Shown one piece after another: positions 1 through 8,807 of a DNA stretch of 64,000 bases (the stretch's first letter is position 1; every line of letters starts with the position of its first letter). The stretch comes from Paenibacillus radicibacter (lineage in GTDB: Bacteria > Bacillota > Bacilli > Paenibacillales > NBRC-103111), in NCBI RefSeq assembly GCF_024721995.1, contig NZ_JANQBC010000012.1:152522-216521 (forward strand). The letters run 5' to 3'. A program made the position numbers and the translations under genes. Under the pieces are notes generated by a model. That model saw only the letters and a list, made by a program, of their open reading frames with translations, searched no databases and was not told the origin of the DNA.

Positions 1-17
1 TCCAATGTAAAACTCAT
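1..17 (-). CDS. atpF: F0F1 ATP synthase subunit b, N-terminal fragment
   Basis: Only the first five codons (M-S-F-T-L) and part of the sixth lie in the window; the gene runs off the left edge. The ATG is preceded by GGGAG about eight bases upstream. Identity rests mainly on position: the fixed order atpZ-atpI-atpB-atpE-atpF is being read leftward. Subunit b forms the peripheral stalk that ties F1 to the membrane sector. Confidence 0.7.
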
Positions 18-113
18 TCGAGTCACTCCCTTCTGAGGGGTATCTACTAGCCAAAATCACAAAATGAAGGCGCGGATGGCTTAGGCCTTCCCCGCCAAAC
101 CTTCATTCTGGTA

Positions 114-377
<264 letters not shown>

Positions 378-423
378 TTATACTCGACCCTAGCGCCGTA
401 ACATTCGGGAAAAGCTGCATTAC

Positions 424-1218
424 TTAATGTTGATGTGCTTCATCGTGATCATCATGTGACTCTAAGATCTGGCCAATATAAACCATCGTCAACATAACGA
501 ATACGAATGCTTGAATTGCGCCTACGAACACACTGAAGGCTTGCCATGCGACCATCGGTACGATACCAGCATAACCTGCCATAATAATGGTAGCGATAAG
601 TACTTCCCCTGCAAAAATGTTACCGAATAGACGCATACCAAGTGTTAGTAGCTTGGAGAACTGCTCGATAATATTGATCGGTAAGAAGAACCAATAGGGT
701 TGGAAATAGTGCTTCACGTAAGCTTTCGTATTACGCGTAATACCTAGGAAGTGCACCATGACGATAACCATCAAAGCAAGACCCATTGAGAAGAATGCGT
801 CTGCAGTTGGTGATTTCCACCATGAAAGTGCAACGTGCTTACCTGCATTATGCAATTCTGCATATTTGTCGGCACTAACGATGTCGTATCCGAACAGCGA
901 TACAGGACCATGTGCCTCCGTTACAACCGTAAACGGTAAGCCTAGCATATTACTTACGAAGATGAACATAATTAAGGTTACACCCAGTGAAATAAAGGCT
1001 TTCCCTTTCTTCATATCCATCGCACTTCCAATAATTCCTTGAACGAATTCAATAACCCATTCCATGAAGTTCTGCATCTTACTTGGCTTATCAACAGATA
1101 GATTACGAACTGCAATCCTTGCGATAATTAGAATAATAAGCATGGTTACAATCATAGGTAAGATGACGGAAATGTCCAAGTGAAATCCATTGATATTCAT
1201 TATCGGTGATAAATGCAT
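424..1218 (-). CDS. atpB: F0F1 ATP synthase subunit a
   Basis: This is the 264-residue membrane protein that forms the proton half-channels next to the c-ring. About six transmembrane segments are visible. The conserved helix carrying the essential arginine reads LTLGMRLFGNIFAGE, followed by the Gln-containing last helix (FVFVMLTMVYIGQILESH). The C-terminus ends in a short His/Asp-rich tail. Length is slightly above the usual 230-250 because of an insert near residues 95-125 (HGPVSLFGYD and following). AAAGGGG precedes the ATG. It lies between atpI and atpE. Confidence 0.96.
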   Translation of the reverse strand: MHLSPIMNINGFHLDISVILPMIVTMLIILIIARIAVRNLSVDKPSKMQNFMEWVIEFVQGIIGSAMDMKKGKAFISLGVTLIMFIFVSNMLGLPFTVVTEAHGPVSLFGYDIVSADKYAELHNAGKHVALSWWKSPTADAFFSMGLALMVIVMVHFLGITRNTKAYVKHYFQPYWFFLPINIIEQFSKLLTLGMRLFGNIFAGEVLIATIIMAGYAGIVPMVAWQAFSVFVGAIQAFVFVMLTMVYIGQILESHDDHDEAHQH

Positions 1219-1259
1219 TAGTTGTTTTCACCCCTTTCCGTGGAGGTTTATAAATCACT

Positions 1260-1631
1260 TCACTTGCGCCTAGACTGAACAAAACCCAATATAAGCGATA
1301 AGAATTGCACGAAAACTAAACTAACCATAGTGCTCACAATATCAACATGAGGTGATTTAATTGCAACCATGACTGCGAGAAGTGCTAAGGCAGCCCTTGT
1401 CATAAATCCAAGATTGATTCGTTTCCTAACTCCATCGAGTATGACGGAGGACATCTGATCAATCTTCCAAGCCATGTATCTTGCGCTAATCAATGAAACG
1501 GCTGTACCCAGAATGACTCCTGCTACATACGGTCGATAATCAGCGAACATCGCCCATCCCAAACAACATGCTGACAAGAAAAAGAGCGTGTAACGCTGTA
1601 AGCGCCCAAGGTGAGCGTGGAAATCATCCAT
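1260..1631 (-). CDS. atpI: ATP synthase subunit I
   Basis: This 123-residue protein has four predicted membrane helices and the small soluble middle typical of ATP synthase subunit I (residues about 50-72, containing [17 protein letters not shown]). Subunit I is not part of the finished enzyme and is thought to help assemble the c-ring and supply Mg2+. It overlaps the end of the upstream atpZ-like gene by eight bases and is followed 41 bases later by atpB, so the genes are translationally close. The family is weakly conserved; position in the operon is the strongest support. Confidence 0.85.
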   Translation of the reverse strand: MDDFHAHLGRLQRYTLFFLSACCLGWAMFADYRPYVAGVILGTAVSLISARYMAWKIDQMSSVILDGVRKRINLGFMTRAALALLAVMVAIKSPHVDIVSTMVSLVFVQFLSLILGFVQSRRK

Positions 1632-1857
1632 TAGAGCCTCCTGTAACCTTACGAAGTATGACGATGATGCTCACAATTCCGACTATTAGTCCTAGAACGA
1701 CGCCAAGTACGATCCAGAGCGGCTGCCCGCCTGCTGCATCACTCATCAGCTTACCTAGATAGTAGCCGAGACCCATACAAACGACCAAGTCAATTCCCAG
1801 TGCGCTGACCATCCCAACGGCTTTCCATGGGTTGCTATCGGAATGAGGTGGTTTCAT
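1624..1857 (-). CDS. atpZ: AtpZ/AtpI family protein, first gene of the ATP synthase operon
   Basis: This short protein of 77 residues has two transmembrane helices and the family signature [12 protein letters not shown] in the first hairpin. AtpZ/AtpI proteins are accessory factors for assembly or cation supply of the F0 sector. The reading frame is open upstream to 1893, but AGGAG lies ten bases before the ATG at 1857, so that start is preferred. It overlaps atpI by eight bases. About 210 bases separate it from wecB, and no clear promoter could be fixed there. Confidence 0.8.
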   Translation of the reverse strand: MKPPHSDSNPWKAVGMVSALGIDLVVCMGLGYYLGKLMSDAAGGQPLWIVLGVVLGLIVGIVSIIVILRKVTGGSNG

Positions 1858-2067
1858 CTCATTCACGCTCCTAAATACAGTATTGTGTGACATACATCAC
1901 ATTCGCCCACGTTTATTTTATCTAACGCTACTTCGCATTGTCAATGCAATTTGAATCGCTTACTTTTTGAGAAAAATGCCCGAAAACCGCATCAGATCAG
2001 CCTTTTTCGGACTTTACAACTCCATTCTTGAGGACTTGTCCGCAAGCTTTGTCATAATATGTTCATA

Positions 2068-3213
2068 TTATTCAGGCTGGAAAGGAGTTGGCCCCTCAGA
2101 CTGCAATCCAAAATGATTCAAAATGCCCTGGACAATCCGCTCACTCGCTTGTCCATCCCCATAAGGATTTGCGGACTTGCTCATCTTCTCATAGGCTTCT
2201 GGATTCGTTAGCAATTCACAAGCTTCCTTGTAAATTAATTCAGAATCAGAACCTACAAGTTTCAAAGTTCCAGCAGCAATTCCTTCTGGACGTTCTGTCG
2301 TGTCACGCAGTACAAGTACAGGAACACCGAACGATGGTGCTTCTTCTTGCAAACCACCAGAATCGGTTAGGATCATATAAGTATGTGGATAGAAGTTATG
2401 CAACTCCATCACATCAAGCGGTTCAATGAGCTTAATACGTGGGTGACCTCCAAGCATTGCATGGGCAGGTTCACGAACAGCCGGGCTTAAATGCACCGGA
2501 TACACAATTGCAATATCTTCGAACTCATCAGCCAAGCGCTTCACCGCTTCAAAAATACGACGGTGCGGCTCACCTTGCGATTCACGGCGGTGTGCCGTCA
2601 TCAAGATCAACTTCTTACCCTTCGCCCAATCTAGTACAGGATGTGTAAAGTCTTCTTTAACCGTGTATTGGAATACATCCGTCACGGTATTACCTGTAAT
2701 ATAGATGGTGCTCTCCGACTTGTTCTCTTTGCGCAGGTTTTCTGCAGACCAGTCTGTCGGAGCGAAATGAAGGTCAGCTAACACACCGGTTAACTGACGG
2801 TTCATCTCTTCAGGGAATGGGGACATCTTATTCCATGTACGTAAACCCGCTTCAACATGTCCGACTGAAATTTGCTGCACGAATGCAGCGTAACTCGCTA
2901 GGAACGTTGTTAACGTATCACCATGTACAAGAATAAGATCGGGCTTCGTTTCACTAAACACAGGATCAAGACCTTGTAAGACGCGGATCGTCAGTTCATT
3001 TAATGTTTGACGGTCTTTCATTACATTCAGGTCAAAGTCAGGTGTAATTTTGAAAATGTCCAGCACTTGATCCAGCATCTCACGATGCTGTGCAGTTACA
3101 CAGACAAGCGATTCAATCTTGTCTTCATGTTTTTGCAATTCAAGTACTAAAGGTGCCATTTTGATCGCTTCTGGTCGCGTACCAAAAATCGTAATGATTT
3201 TTAAACGTTTCAA
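2068..3213 (-). CDS. wecB: UDP-N-acetylglucosamine 2-epimerase, non-hydrolysing
   Basis: This enzyme interconverts UDP-GlcNAc and UDP-ManNAc, the donor used for wall teichoic acid linkage units and other surface glycans. The 381-residue protein begins KRLKIITIFGTRPEAIKMAPL, the nucleotide-binding first loop. It carries HGDT, the VGHVEAGLRT loop and the C-terminal TDSGGLQEEAP motif of the GT-B fold epimerases. The frame is open far upstream into upp, but the start is taken as TTG at 3213. AAGGGGG lies just ahead of it and the family's conserved N-terminus begins there. It is 46 bases downstream of upp. The Bacillus equivalent is mnaA. Confidence 0.93.
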   Translation of the reverse strand: MKRLKIITIFGTRPEAIKMAPLVLELQKHEDKIESLVCVTAQHREMLDQVLDIFKITPDFDLNVMKDRQTLNELTIRVLQGLDPVFSETKPDLILVHGDTLTTFLASYAAFVQQISVGHVEAGLRTWNKMSPFPEEMNRQLTGVLADLHFAPTDWSAENLRKENKSESTIYITGNTVTDVFQYTVKEDFTHPVLDWAKGKKLILMTAHRRESQGEPHRRIFEAVKRLADEFEDIAIVYPVHLSPAVREPAHAMLGGHPRIKLIEPLDVMELHNFYPHTYMILTDSGGLQEEAPSFGVPVLVLRDTTERPEGIAAGTLKLVGSDSELIYKEACELLTNPEAYEKMSKSANPYGDGQASERIVQGILNHFGLQSEGPTPFQPE

Positions 3214-3259
3214 GCCGTAAGCCCCCTTCTCTATCTCCCTATTAACGCCCTTGTGAATC

Positions 3260-3889
3260 CTACTTCGTGCCGAATAATCGGTCTCCAGCATCTCCAAGAC
3301 CCGGTACGATATAACCATGATCATTGAGTTGCTCGTCAACTGCTGCTAAGTAGATGTCGATATCTGGATGTGCTTCTTGCACAGCGCGAACGCCTTCCGG
3401 TGCTGCAATTAGACACATTAACTTGATTTGCGTGCAGTTACGATTCTTAAGTGCCGTAATCGCTGCAATCGCCGAACCACCTGTAGCTAGCATTGGATCA
3501 AGCACAATCAATTGACGTTCTTGAACGTCAGTAGGAAGTTTCACATAGTATTCTACGGGTTGAAGGGTCTCTGGGTCGCGATATAATCCAATATGACCTA
3601 CTTTTGCCCCTGGAATGAGGTTAAGAACACCTTCTACCATCCCGAGTCCAGCGCGTAAAATCGGAATTAAACCGAGCATTCTTCCTGAAATCGTATAGCA
3701 AGTCGCTTCGGTTACTGGTGTTTTTACTTGAATTGGTGATAATGGCAAGTTGCGTGTAATCTCGTATGCCATTAAAGTTGCAACCTCGTCGACAAGATCG
3801 CGGAAATCCTTCGTATTCGTTCGCTCATCGCGGATGAGCGTCAGCTTATGCTGAATAAGTGGGTGATCACACACAAACACTTTTCCCAT
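3260..3889 (-). CDS. upp: uracil phosphoribosyltransferase
   Basis: This enzyme converts uracil and PRPP to UMP in pyrimidine salvage. The 209-residue length is exactly typical. The PRPP-binding loop reads [12 protein letters not shown] and the uracil-binding C-terminus reads [19 protein letters not shown] precedes the ATG and an extended -10 promoter lies about 55 bases upstream. It sits downstream of glyA as in Bacillus but is separated from it by about 620 bases with three terminator-like hairpins. Uracil supplied by the codBA pair elsewhere in the window would feed this enzyme. Confidence 0.97.
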   Translation of the reverse strand: MGKVFVCDHPLIQHKLTLIRDERTNTKDFRDLVDEVATLMAYEITRNLPLSPIQVKTPVTEATCYTISGRMLGLIPILRAGLGMVEGVLNLIPGAKVGHIGLYRDPETLQPVEYYVKLPTDVQERQLIVLDPMLATGGSAIAAITALKNRNCTQIKLMCLIAAPEGVRAVQEAHPDIDIYLAAVDEQLNDHGYIVPGLGDAGDRLFGTK

Positions 3890-3941
3890 TTTTAAATAAT
3901 CCTCCTAAAAAATCATTCTATATCCAATGAAAATCCGTTCT

Positions 3942-3950
3942 ATTATACCA
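3942..3950 (-). promoter_or_regulatory. extended -10 promoter of upp
   Basis: On the minus strand the sequence reads TGGTATAAT, a perfect -10 hexamer with the TGn extension. No good -35 was found at the normal distance, which suits an extended -10 promoter. The start point would fall about 45 bases before the upp ATG. Confidence 0.6.
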
Positions 3951-3995
3951 TACGGTTTCCCCCTTATCCTACCCAAATCTGGGATGGGAGATACC

Positions 3996-4027
3996 AGAAA
4001 AAACGGTAAGTCTTGTACTTCACCGTT
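3996..4027 (-). terminator. rho-independent terminator or attenuator before upp
   Basis: The minus-strand RNA folds as AACGGTGAAGT / ACTTACCGTT followed by a run of U. It lies upstream of the upp -10 box, so it shields upp from read-through rather than attenuating it. Confidence 0.6.
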
Positions 4028-4052
4028 TGTCATAAATCCGATCTAAAAATAA

Positions 4053-4084
4053 TCAAAAAGCCCTCGGCTCAAGTCGATGGGCTT
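4053..4084 (-). terminator. rho-independent terminator of an unknown transcript
   Basis: The minus-strand stem AGCCC-a-TCG / CGA-GGGCT is followed by UUUUUG. It lies about 380 bases beyond the glyA terminator, so it probably ends a separate transcript initiated between them. Confidence 0.7.
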
Positions 4085-4395
4085 CATGTATGTGTGATTG
4101 CTAGCTCTTATTCAAGAAAAATCCGTAAAAACAACCCGAGGTAGCGTGAGCGCCCTAATATTCTTGAGGTAAGTTCGTGTGATGGTTATTAGGGTAGATC
4201 AGCTTCCTTGTTGGATGCAAAAGTCGTCGGTGCAATGCGCTGATACGCTCATATGCGGTCCGTGCTCTCGATGTTACAGACTACGTCTCTTTCTTTTCTT
4301 GGGGTTGTGATCATGGATGATTCGAAAGAGTGTTCGTCTTCTCTAGGTGTTAGTCTAAATAGTAACCTCGAGTTGCTTTACAAGTAAATCATATC
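4053..4395 (-). ncRNA. candidate untranslated RNA between glyA and upp
   Basis: About 340 bases between the glyA terminator and a second good terminator hold no convincing coding frame on either strand. An extended -10 box (TGATATGAT on the minus strand, near 4390-4400) could start an RNA that ends at the hairpin at 4053-4084. The sequence does not match tmRNA, RNase P RNA, SRP RNA or 6S RNA as I know them. A 17-codon frame near 4200-4250 lacks a ribosome binding site. This is a prediction from promoter plus terminator only. Confidence 0.3.
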
Positions 4396-4462
4396 ACTTC
4401 CTACTGGCGCGCTCTGTGAAATACATCACAAATTAATGAATAGCAAACAAATATTTTACTTT

Positions 4463-4499
4463 TAAAAAAAGACCCCTTCTCACAAGGAGAAGAAGTCTT
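4463..4499 (-). terminator. rho-independent terminator of rpiB-ywlG-glyA
   Basis: Thirteen bases after the glyA stop codon the minus strand forms AAGACTTCTTCTCC / GAGAAGGGGTCTT followed by seven U. Confidence 0.85.
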
Positions 4500-4512
4500 G
4501 AACATTTCGCTA

Positions 4513-5760
4513 TTAGTAAGTTAATCCTTCGTACATCGGGTACTGATCTGTTAACCCTTTAACCATGCCACGAACCTGTTCGTGAACGGCTGCGTCTTCT
4601 GGATTTTTCAGTGTAAGGGCAATGATCTTCGCAATCGTCTTCATTGCTTCTGTATCCATACCGCGGGAAGTAACCGCTGGCGTACCGATACGGATGCCGC
4701 TTGTTACGAATGGTGATGTTGGGTCAAATGGAATTGCGTTCTTGTTACAAGTTACGCCTACTTCATCTAGCAAGTGCTCGGCTACTTTACCTGTAAGGTT
4801 CAAGTTTTGAAGATCAATGAGTAGCAAGTGGTTGTCTGTACCACCAGATACAAGATTGATACCTTCTGCTGTTAAGCTCTCTGCTAGAACTACTGCGTTA
4901 TCGATAACGTTCTGTGCATATGTCTTGAATTCTGGTTTGAGCGCCTCACCTAATGCAACAGCCTTCGCTGCAATAATGTGCATAAGTGGTCCGCCTTGGG
5001 AACCTGGGAATACCGCTTTATCGATGGCTTGCGCCCAAGATTTACGGCACAAGATCATACCACCGCGAGGTCCGCGAAGGGTCTTGTGTGTCGTAGTCGT
5101 TACGAAGTGAGCATGCGGAACTGGGTTTGGATGCAAACCTGCAGCTACAAGTCCTGCGATATGCGCCATGTCTACCATGAACAATGCGCCAACGTCGTTT
5201 GCGATTGCAGCCATCTTTTCAAAATCAATAATACGCGGGTAAGCACTTGCACCTGCTACGATCATACGTGGCTTGTGCTTGAATGCTGCCTTACGTACAT
5301 CTTCATAGTCGATTTGGGAGTCTGTCTCACGTACGCCATACGCCACGAAGTTATATAGAATACCAGAAGCGTTCACTGGGCTACCATGTGTTAAGTGACC
5401 ACCATGTGCAAGATTCATTCCTAGTACAGTATCACCAGGCTTAAGAGCTGCAAGGTAAACAGCCATGTTCGCTTGTGCGCCAGAGTGTGGCTGAACGTTC
5501 ACGTGTTCTGCACCGAACAATTCTTTTGCACGATCACGTGCGATGTCTTCGACAATATCTACGTACTCGCAACCACCATAGTAACGACGACCTGGGTAGC
5601 CTTCTGCGTACTTATTAGTAAGAACTGTACCTGCTGCTTCCATAACTGCGCGGGATACGAAGTTCTCGGATGCGATAAGTTCGATTTTGTCACGTTGACG
5701 ACCGAGCTCAAGGTTAATGGCTTCGACGATTTTAGGGTCTTGGTTTTTTAAAAATTCCAT
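4513..5760 (-). CDS. glyA: serine hydroxymethyltransferase
   Basis: This PLP enzyme converts serine and tetrahydrofolate to glycine and 5,10-methylene-tetrahydrofolate, the main source of one-carbon units. The 415-residue protein has the family N-terminus ([19 protein letters not shown]), the [15 protein letters not shown] loop and the PLP lysine in [14 protein letters not shown]. The frame is open to 5826, but AGGAGG lies eight bases before the ATG at 5760. It is the last gene of an apparent rpiB-ywlG-glyA operon headed by a ZTP riboswitch, which fits its folate role. A long-hairpin repeat lies just upstream of it. Confidence 0.97.
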   Translation of the reverse strand: MEFLKNQDPKIVEAINLELGRQRDKIELIASENFVSRAVMEAAGTVLTNKYAEGYPGRRYYGGCEYVDIVEDIARDRAKELFGAEHVNVQPHSGAQANMAVYLAALKPGDTVLGMNLAHGGHLTHGSPVNASGILYNFVAYGVRETDSQIDYEDVRKAAFKHKPRMIVAGASAYPRIIDFEKMAAIANDVGALFMVDMAHIAGLVAAGLHPNPVPHAHFVTTTTHKTLRGPRGGMILCRKSWAQAIDKAVFPGSQGGPLMHIIAAKAVALGEALKPEFKTYAQNVIDNAVVLAESLTAEGINLVSGGTDNHLLLIDLQNLNLTGKVAEHLLDEVGVTCNKNAIPFDPTSPFVTSGIRIGTPAVTSRGMDTEAMKTIAKIIALTLKNPEDAAVHEQVRGMVKGLTDQYPMYEGLTY

Positions 5761-5815
5761 GGATGATTCCTCCTCGGGGGTAGGTTCAAAAAGGACGGAA
5801 TACTGTGGAAACAGG

Positions 5816-5977
5816 AGTGTGTTCATTAAGTTGGACGCTACAGAGGAAAAAGCACTTCCGGTCGCTGTCTCAATCGTGAATTTTGAATTGATTTAATGGT
5901 ATCTTCACGATTTCAAAGGCGAACGCTTACGCTCCTACAGTTGCTTCTTCCTCTTTCGCTAACTTCATGAACACACT
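5816..5977. repeat. long-hairpin repeat element, copy A
   Basis: This 162-base element has imperfect inverted ends. Both begin AGTGTGTTCAT and continue into AGAGGAAAAAGCA versus GAGGAAGAAGCA when the right end is reversed. An inner stem AATCGTGA / TCACGATT closes a short AT-rich loop. A second copy is at 22039-22204 with the same core (CACTTCCGGTCGCTGTCTCA). No coding frame, transposase or clear target duplication is seen. It separates ywlG from glyA and would be transcribed with them. Confidence 0.8.
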
Positions 5978-6023
5978 CTTACGATTCTGTTTTACTTCGT
6001 ATGCCTTTTTGAACGTTATATTT

Positions 6024-6626
6024 TTATAAACAGTTGTTCAGTTCGTTATTACTTGTTGATTGATCTTGAGGTTCATCTAAGGTGTATACGGCACGAGTGC
6101 CGCCGATTAGTTTAGGACGTGAGAATGCCATGGTGCAATAAGCGCTGCCGATCAATTTGTTCGAAGGACGAACAGGGACGGCAACCGGTCTTAGATGCAT
6201 ACCGATTAGGGTAGAGCCAATATCGATCCCGGCATGGGCGCGAATGTGCTCGACGACGACTGCATCTGGCAAGTGGCGGTAAGCATAAGCTGCCATGGAA
6301 CCTCCTGCTCGTGGCATTGGAATAACACTTACGGGTACCAGCTGGTAACGCTCTGCAACCTTGCTGCTTACGACTAATGCCCGATTCAGATGTTCACAAC
6401 ATTGAAAGGCGGGAAATAAGCCGAATTCACGACATACAAGCTCAATCGCTTGGTACAACTCTTGTGCGACTTCAAGTGTCCCAGATGTACCAATATGTGC
6501 ACCGCGCACTTCTGAGGTCGAACAGCCAATCACAACAAGCTGACCTGCCTGCATGCTTCCTGCTTGAACAAGTTCGCGCAAGTTCTGCTCGGTAGCTTCA
6601 CCAATTGCTGCAACTTCGTTTGGCAT
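6024..6626 (-). CDS. ywlG: UPF0340 / TIGR01440 family protein YwlG
   Basis: This 200-residue conserved protein has unknown biochemical function. Visible family features are the VVIGCSTSEVRGAHIGT loop near the N-terminus, the FQCCEHLNRALV segment and the C-terminal VHIRPVAVP-like stretch (GMHLRPVAVPVRP). The ATG at 6626 is preceded by AGGAGG with an eight-base gap. An upstream in-frame ATG would overlap rpiB. It lies between rpiB and glyA exactly as in Bacillus subtilis, and the gap to glyA has been widened by a repeat insertion. Confidence 0.9.
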   Translation of the reverse strand: MPNEVAAIGEATEQNLRELVQAGSMQAGQLVVIGCSTSEVRGAHIGTSGTLEVAQELYQAIELVCREFGLFPAFQCCEHLNRALVVSSKVAERYQLVPVSVIPMPRAGGSMAAYAYRHLPDAVVVEHIRAHAGIDIGSTLIGMHLRPVAVPVRPSNKLIGSAYCTMAFSRPKLIGGTRAVYTLDEPQDQSTSNNELNNCL

Positions 6627-6672
6627 AGGAACTTCCTCCTTTACACCAACTGCTTCATTTTTCACCAACCGA

Positions 6673-7125
6673 TTAGGATTGTAAACGAGCTTCAAGTGCT
6701 GTTAGTTTACCAATGCGTGCACAGTGACGTGGACCTTCTGAGAACTCCGTCTCCAGCCATACTTTCACGATTTCTTCTGCAACGCCAGGACCGACTACAC
6801 GCTCTCCAAGTGCTAATACGTTGGAGTCATTATGTTCACGAGTTGCTTTTGCAGAGAACAAGTCTTGTACCAATGCACAGCGAATGCCTTGGAATTTGTT
6901 AGCTGCGATCGACATGCCGATGCCCGTTCCACAGATTAGAATGCCACGATTTGCTTCACCAGACACGACTTTCTCGCATACAGCAGCTGCAAAATCAGGA
7001 TAATCCACTGAGTCTGGACCGTTCACACCGAAATCTTGTACAACATGTCCGAGTTGTTCTAGTAATGGGATAATAACATCTTTCAAGCGGTATCCTGCGT
7101 GATCTGCACCAATTGCAATTTTCAT
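6673..7125 (-). CDS. rpiB: ribose-5-phosphate isomerase B
   Basis: This enzyme interconverts ribose 5-phosphate and ribulose 5-phosphate in the non-oxidative pentose phosphate pathway. The 150-residue protein starts MKIAIGADHAGYRLK and holds the catalytic cysteine motif GILICGTGIGMSIAANK and the NDSNVLALGERVVG segment. AGGAGG precedes the ATG. It is the first gene after a ZTP riboswitch leader. Supplying ribose 5-phosphate for purine synthesis is consistent with ZTP control, though the direct target is more likely glyA. Confidence 0.96.
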   Translation of the reverse strand: MKIAIGADHAGYRLKDVIIPLLEQLGHVVQDFGVNGPDSVDYPDFAAAVCEKVVSGEANRGILICGTGIGMSIAANKFQGIRCALVQDLFSAKATREHNDSNVLALGERVVGPGVAEEIVKVWLETEFSEGPRHCARIGKLTALEARLQS

Positions 7126-7261
7126 TCGTAACGCCTCCTCGATTTGCCCCGAATCTTAAGCTGATGGAGCTTTAAACATGCATTCATTATACCCCATTTT
7201 GCAGGACATTCCAGTCAGGCGAGGTCAATGATAGTGGATGACAGGAACCTCATACGAAATG

Positions 7262-7306
7262 AAAAAAAGAGCATACGACATGCGCATACACACGTCGAAT
7301 ACTCTT
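7262..7306 (-). terminator. intrinsic terminator of the ZTP riboswitch
   Basis: The stem GAGTATTCGACGTG / CATGTCGTATGCTC (with G-U pairs) is followed by UUUUUUUC on the minus strand. It starts immediately after the GCCTGGGCA end of the aptamer and about 140 bases before rpiB, as expected for a transcriptional expression platform. Confidence 0.85.
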
Positions 7307-7385
7307 TGCCCAGGCGACCGGCCGTATCCCTCGATGCTCCACTGTGGTTAGACCCACTCGTCGCCAGTTACATCGAGGCTTCATA
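7307..7385 (-). promoter_or_regulatory. ZTP (pfl motif) riboswitch aptamer
   Basis: The minus strand shows the two conserved halves of the ZTP aptamer: ACTGGCGACGAGTGG...CCACAGTGGAG and, after a linker, GCCGGTCGCCTGGGCA. The GGCGA of the first half pairs with TCGCC of the second. The RNA senses ZTP/ZMP, which accumulate when 10-formyl-tetrahydrofolate is short, and then permits transcription. Downstream genes are rpiB, ywlG and glyA; glyA makes one-carbon folate, a known class of target. Confidence 0.88.
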
Positions 7386-7394
7386 ATTGCTCTT

Positions 7395-7423
7395 ATTGTA
7401 GCTTAATGCTAGATGGCTGTAAA
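7395..7423 (-). promoter_or_regulatory. sigma-A promoter of the ZTP riboswitch-rpiB-ywlG-glyA transcript
   Basis: On the minus strand TTTACA (-35) is followed by a 17-base spacer and TACAAT (-10). The predicted start lies a few bases before the ZTP aptamer. Confidence 0.8.
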
Positions 7424-7454
7424 GGGATTTGACCCCTATATTTTTCAATCCTAA

Positions 7455-8033
7455 TTAGGACCGATGCAGACACGAAATGAGCTTGTGAATTTCCTGTTCA
7501 ATCTCTGCAGCTGTCATCCGATAACGTTCAAGTGAGCCACCGAATGGGTCGGAAATATCAATGTTCGGAACACGCCGCTCAAGCTCATAATAACGTTCTT
7601 TCTCTGCTTCCGTAATCTCATGACCAAGCGCTTGTTTGAGGCTTAACTCCGCAATGAGCTCTTCACGCTCCTGCTGAATAAGAGAGGCACCGCTGTCCCC
7701 ATTGGTATATTCTTTGAAGGTAAACGTTTTACCCACAACGTCTGGGAAATGTTGAATGAGTGCCTGTTTATGACTCTGTGTCATGGTTAGAATGAGATCT
7801 GCCCACTGAACGTTATCTGAATGAATCGAGCTTGAGCGAATCGCGTCAGATGCACCCTTTTCCCGTAAAATGTGAGCGGAATGATTGGAAATCGGGGAAC
7901 CATTCGACGCATAAACTCCAGCAGATCGCACTTCCACTGCCATTCCAGCGTCCCCAGCCAGCTTACGCATGAGCCCTTCTGCTAGCGGTGAGCGACATGT
8001 GTTGCCCGTACATACAAATAAAATGCGTAACAT
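7455..8033 (-). CDS. ywlE: low-molecular-weight phosphatase, protein-arginine phosphatase YwlE type
   Basis: The N-terminus FVCTGNTCRSPLAEG is the active-site loop C-X5-R-S of low-molecular-weight phosphatases. The Thr just before the second Cys is the residue that gives Bacillus YwlE its preference for phospho-arginine. The general-acid region DPFGGS is at about residue 165. At 192 residues it is longer than YwlE of B. subtilis (about 150), with an extra helical stretch around residues 118-152 (EREELIAELSLKQ). GTG at 8039 is an alternative start. Its partner kinase McsB is not in the window. Confidence 0.85.
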   Translation of the reverse strand: MLRILFVCTGNTCRSPLAEGLMRKLAGDAGMAVEVRSAGVYASNGSPISNHSAHILREKGASDAIRSSSIHSDNVQWADLILTMTQSHKQALIQHFPDVVGKTFTFKEYTNGDSGASLIQQEREELIAELSLKQALGHEITEAEKERYYELERRVPNIDISDPFGGSLERYRMTAAEIEQEIHKLISCLHRS

Positions 8034-8086
8034 TCTCACCGCATCCCTTCTCTGTGTTTCTATACTTCTATTATACCTGATTTCAT

Positions 8087-8118
8087 AAGAAATGCCTCAT
8101 CATAAGGCTGATGAAGCA
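8087..8118 (-). terminator. possible terminator after mntP
   Basis: The minus-strand stem TGCTTCATCA / TGATGAGGCA is followed by UUUCUUAU, a weak U tract. It lies between mntP and ywlE. Confidence 0.45.
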
Positions 8119-8159
8119 TGAAAGATGGGCTAGAAGACCACTATTAAACTCAGCACTTA

Positions 8160-8720
8160 TCAAAGTAAAAAGTTCAATCCGAAAGCAAGAAGGATAATAC
8201 CACCCACTGCTTCGCCATAACCACCGAAGATGCGAGATACGTGTTTACCAAGCAACAATCCTAAGATCGACATGATGCCCCCTACAATTCCAAACATCAA
8301 TACGGTCAGAAGAACATCCGTGGCAAACATTCCGAGTGACACCCCAACGGAGAAGGAATCCACAGACACGCTTAACGCGAACAAGGCGAGTCCCCACAGC
8401 GTTAGCGGCTGACGTATGGGCTCGGAGCTGTTCGAACTGCTAAGTGAGGAATAGAGCATATGCCCACCAAGTACGACTAGTAGAATTCCACCGATGGAGA
8501 CAGCTACTTGTCCGAGTAACGAGGACATATAATGCCCCATGAAAATACCGACTAACGGCATCAATATATGAAAAAGTCCAATGACAAATGATAGCCATGC
8601 AATATGAAGCAGTCGTACCCCTCTCATGCCCATTCCAAGGCCGAGCGAAAAAGCGTCAAACCCAAGGGCGACTGACATGATGAATATCGTCATAAACTGC
8701 CCCAATGCAAAACTATACAT
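8160..8720 (-). CDS. mntP: manganese efflux pump MntP
   Basis: This 186-residue protein has six membrane helices in two repeats. Each repeat carries the acidic motif of the family: ALGFDAFSLGLGMG in the first and ALSVSVDSFSVGVSLG in the second. The Asp residues are needed for Mn2+ export. The ATG at 8720 is preceded by AGGGGG; an upstream in-frame start at 8774 would add a non-hydrophobic extension. The equivalent Bacillus gene (ywlD) occupies the same place between ywlC and ywlE. No yybP-type Mn2+ riboswitch was recognised upstream. Confidence 0.9.
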   Translation of the reverse strand: MYSFALGQFMTIFIMSVALGFDAFSLGLGMGMRGVRLLHIAWLSFVIGLFHILMPLVGIFMGHYMSSLLGQVAVSIGGILLVVLGGHMLYSSLSSSNSSEPIRQPLTLWGLALFALSVSVDSFSVGVSLGMFATDVLLTVLMFGIVGGIMSILGLLLGKHVSRIFGGYGEAVGGIILLAFGLNFLL

Positions 8721-8807
8721 CCCTACGCCCCCTGTCCACCTTTTCTTCTCCCAACATATGCGGGAGGTGGACAAATCATGCGTAAGGTTTCAATGCGCGA
8801 ACACGGG

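Noticed and set aside
3213..3339. Longer start for wecB within the end of upp
   Set aside because: The extra 42 residues are not part of the epimerase family and overlap the upp coding sequence; the TTG at 3213 has a good ribosome binding site.
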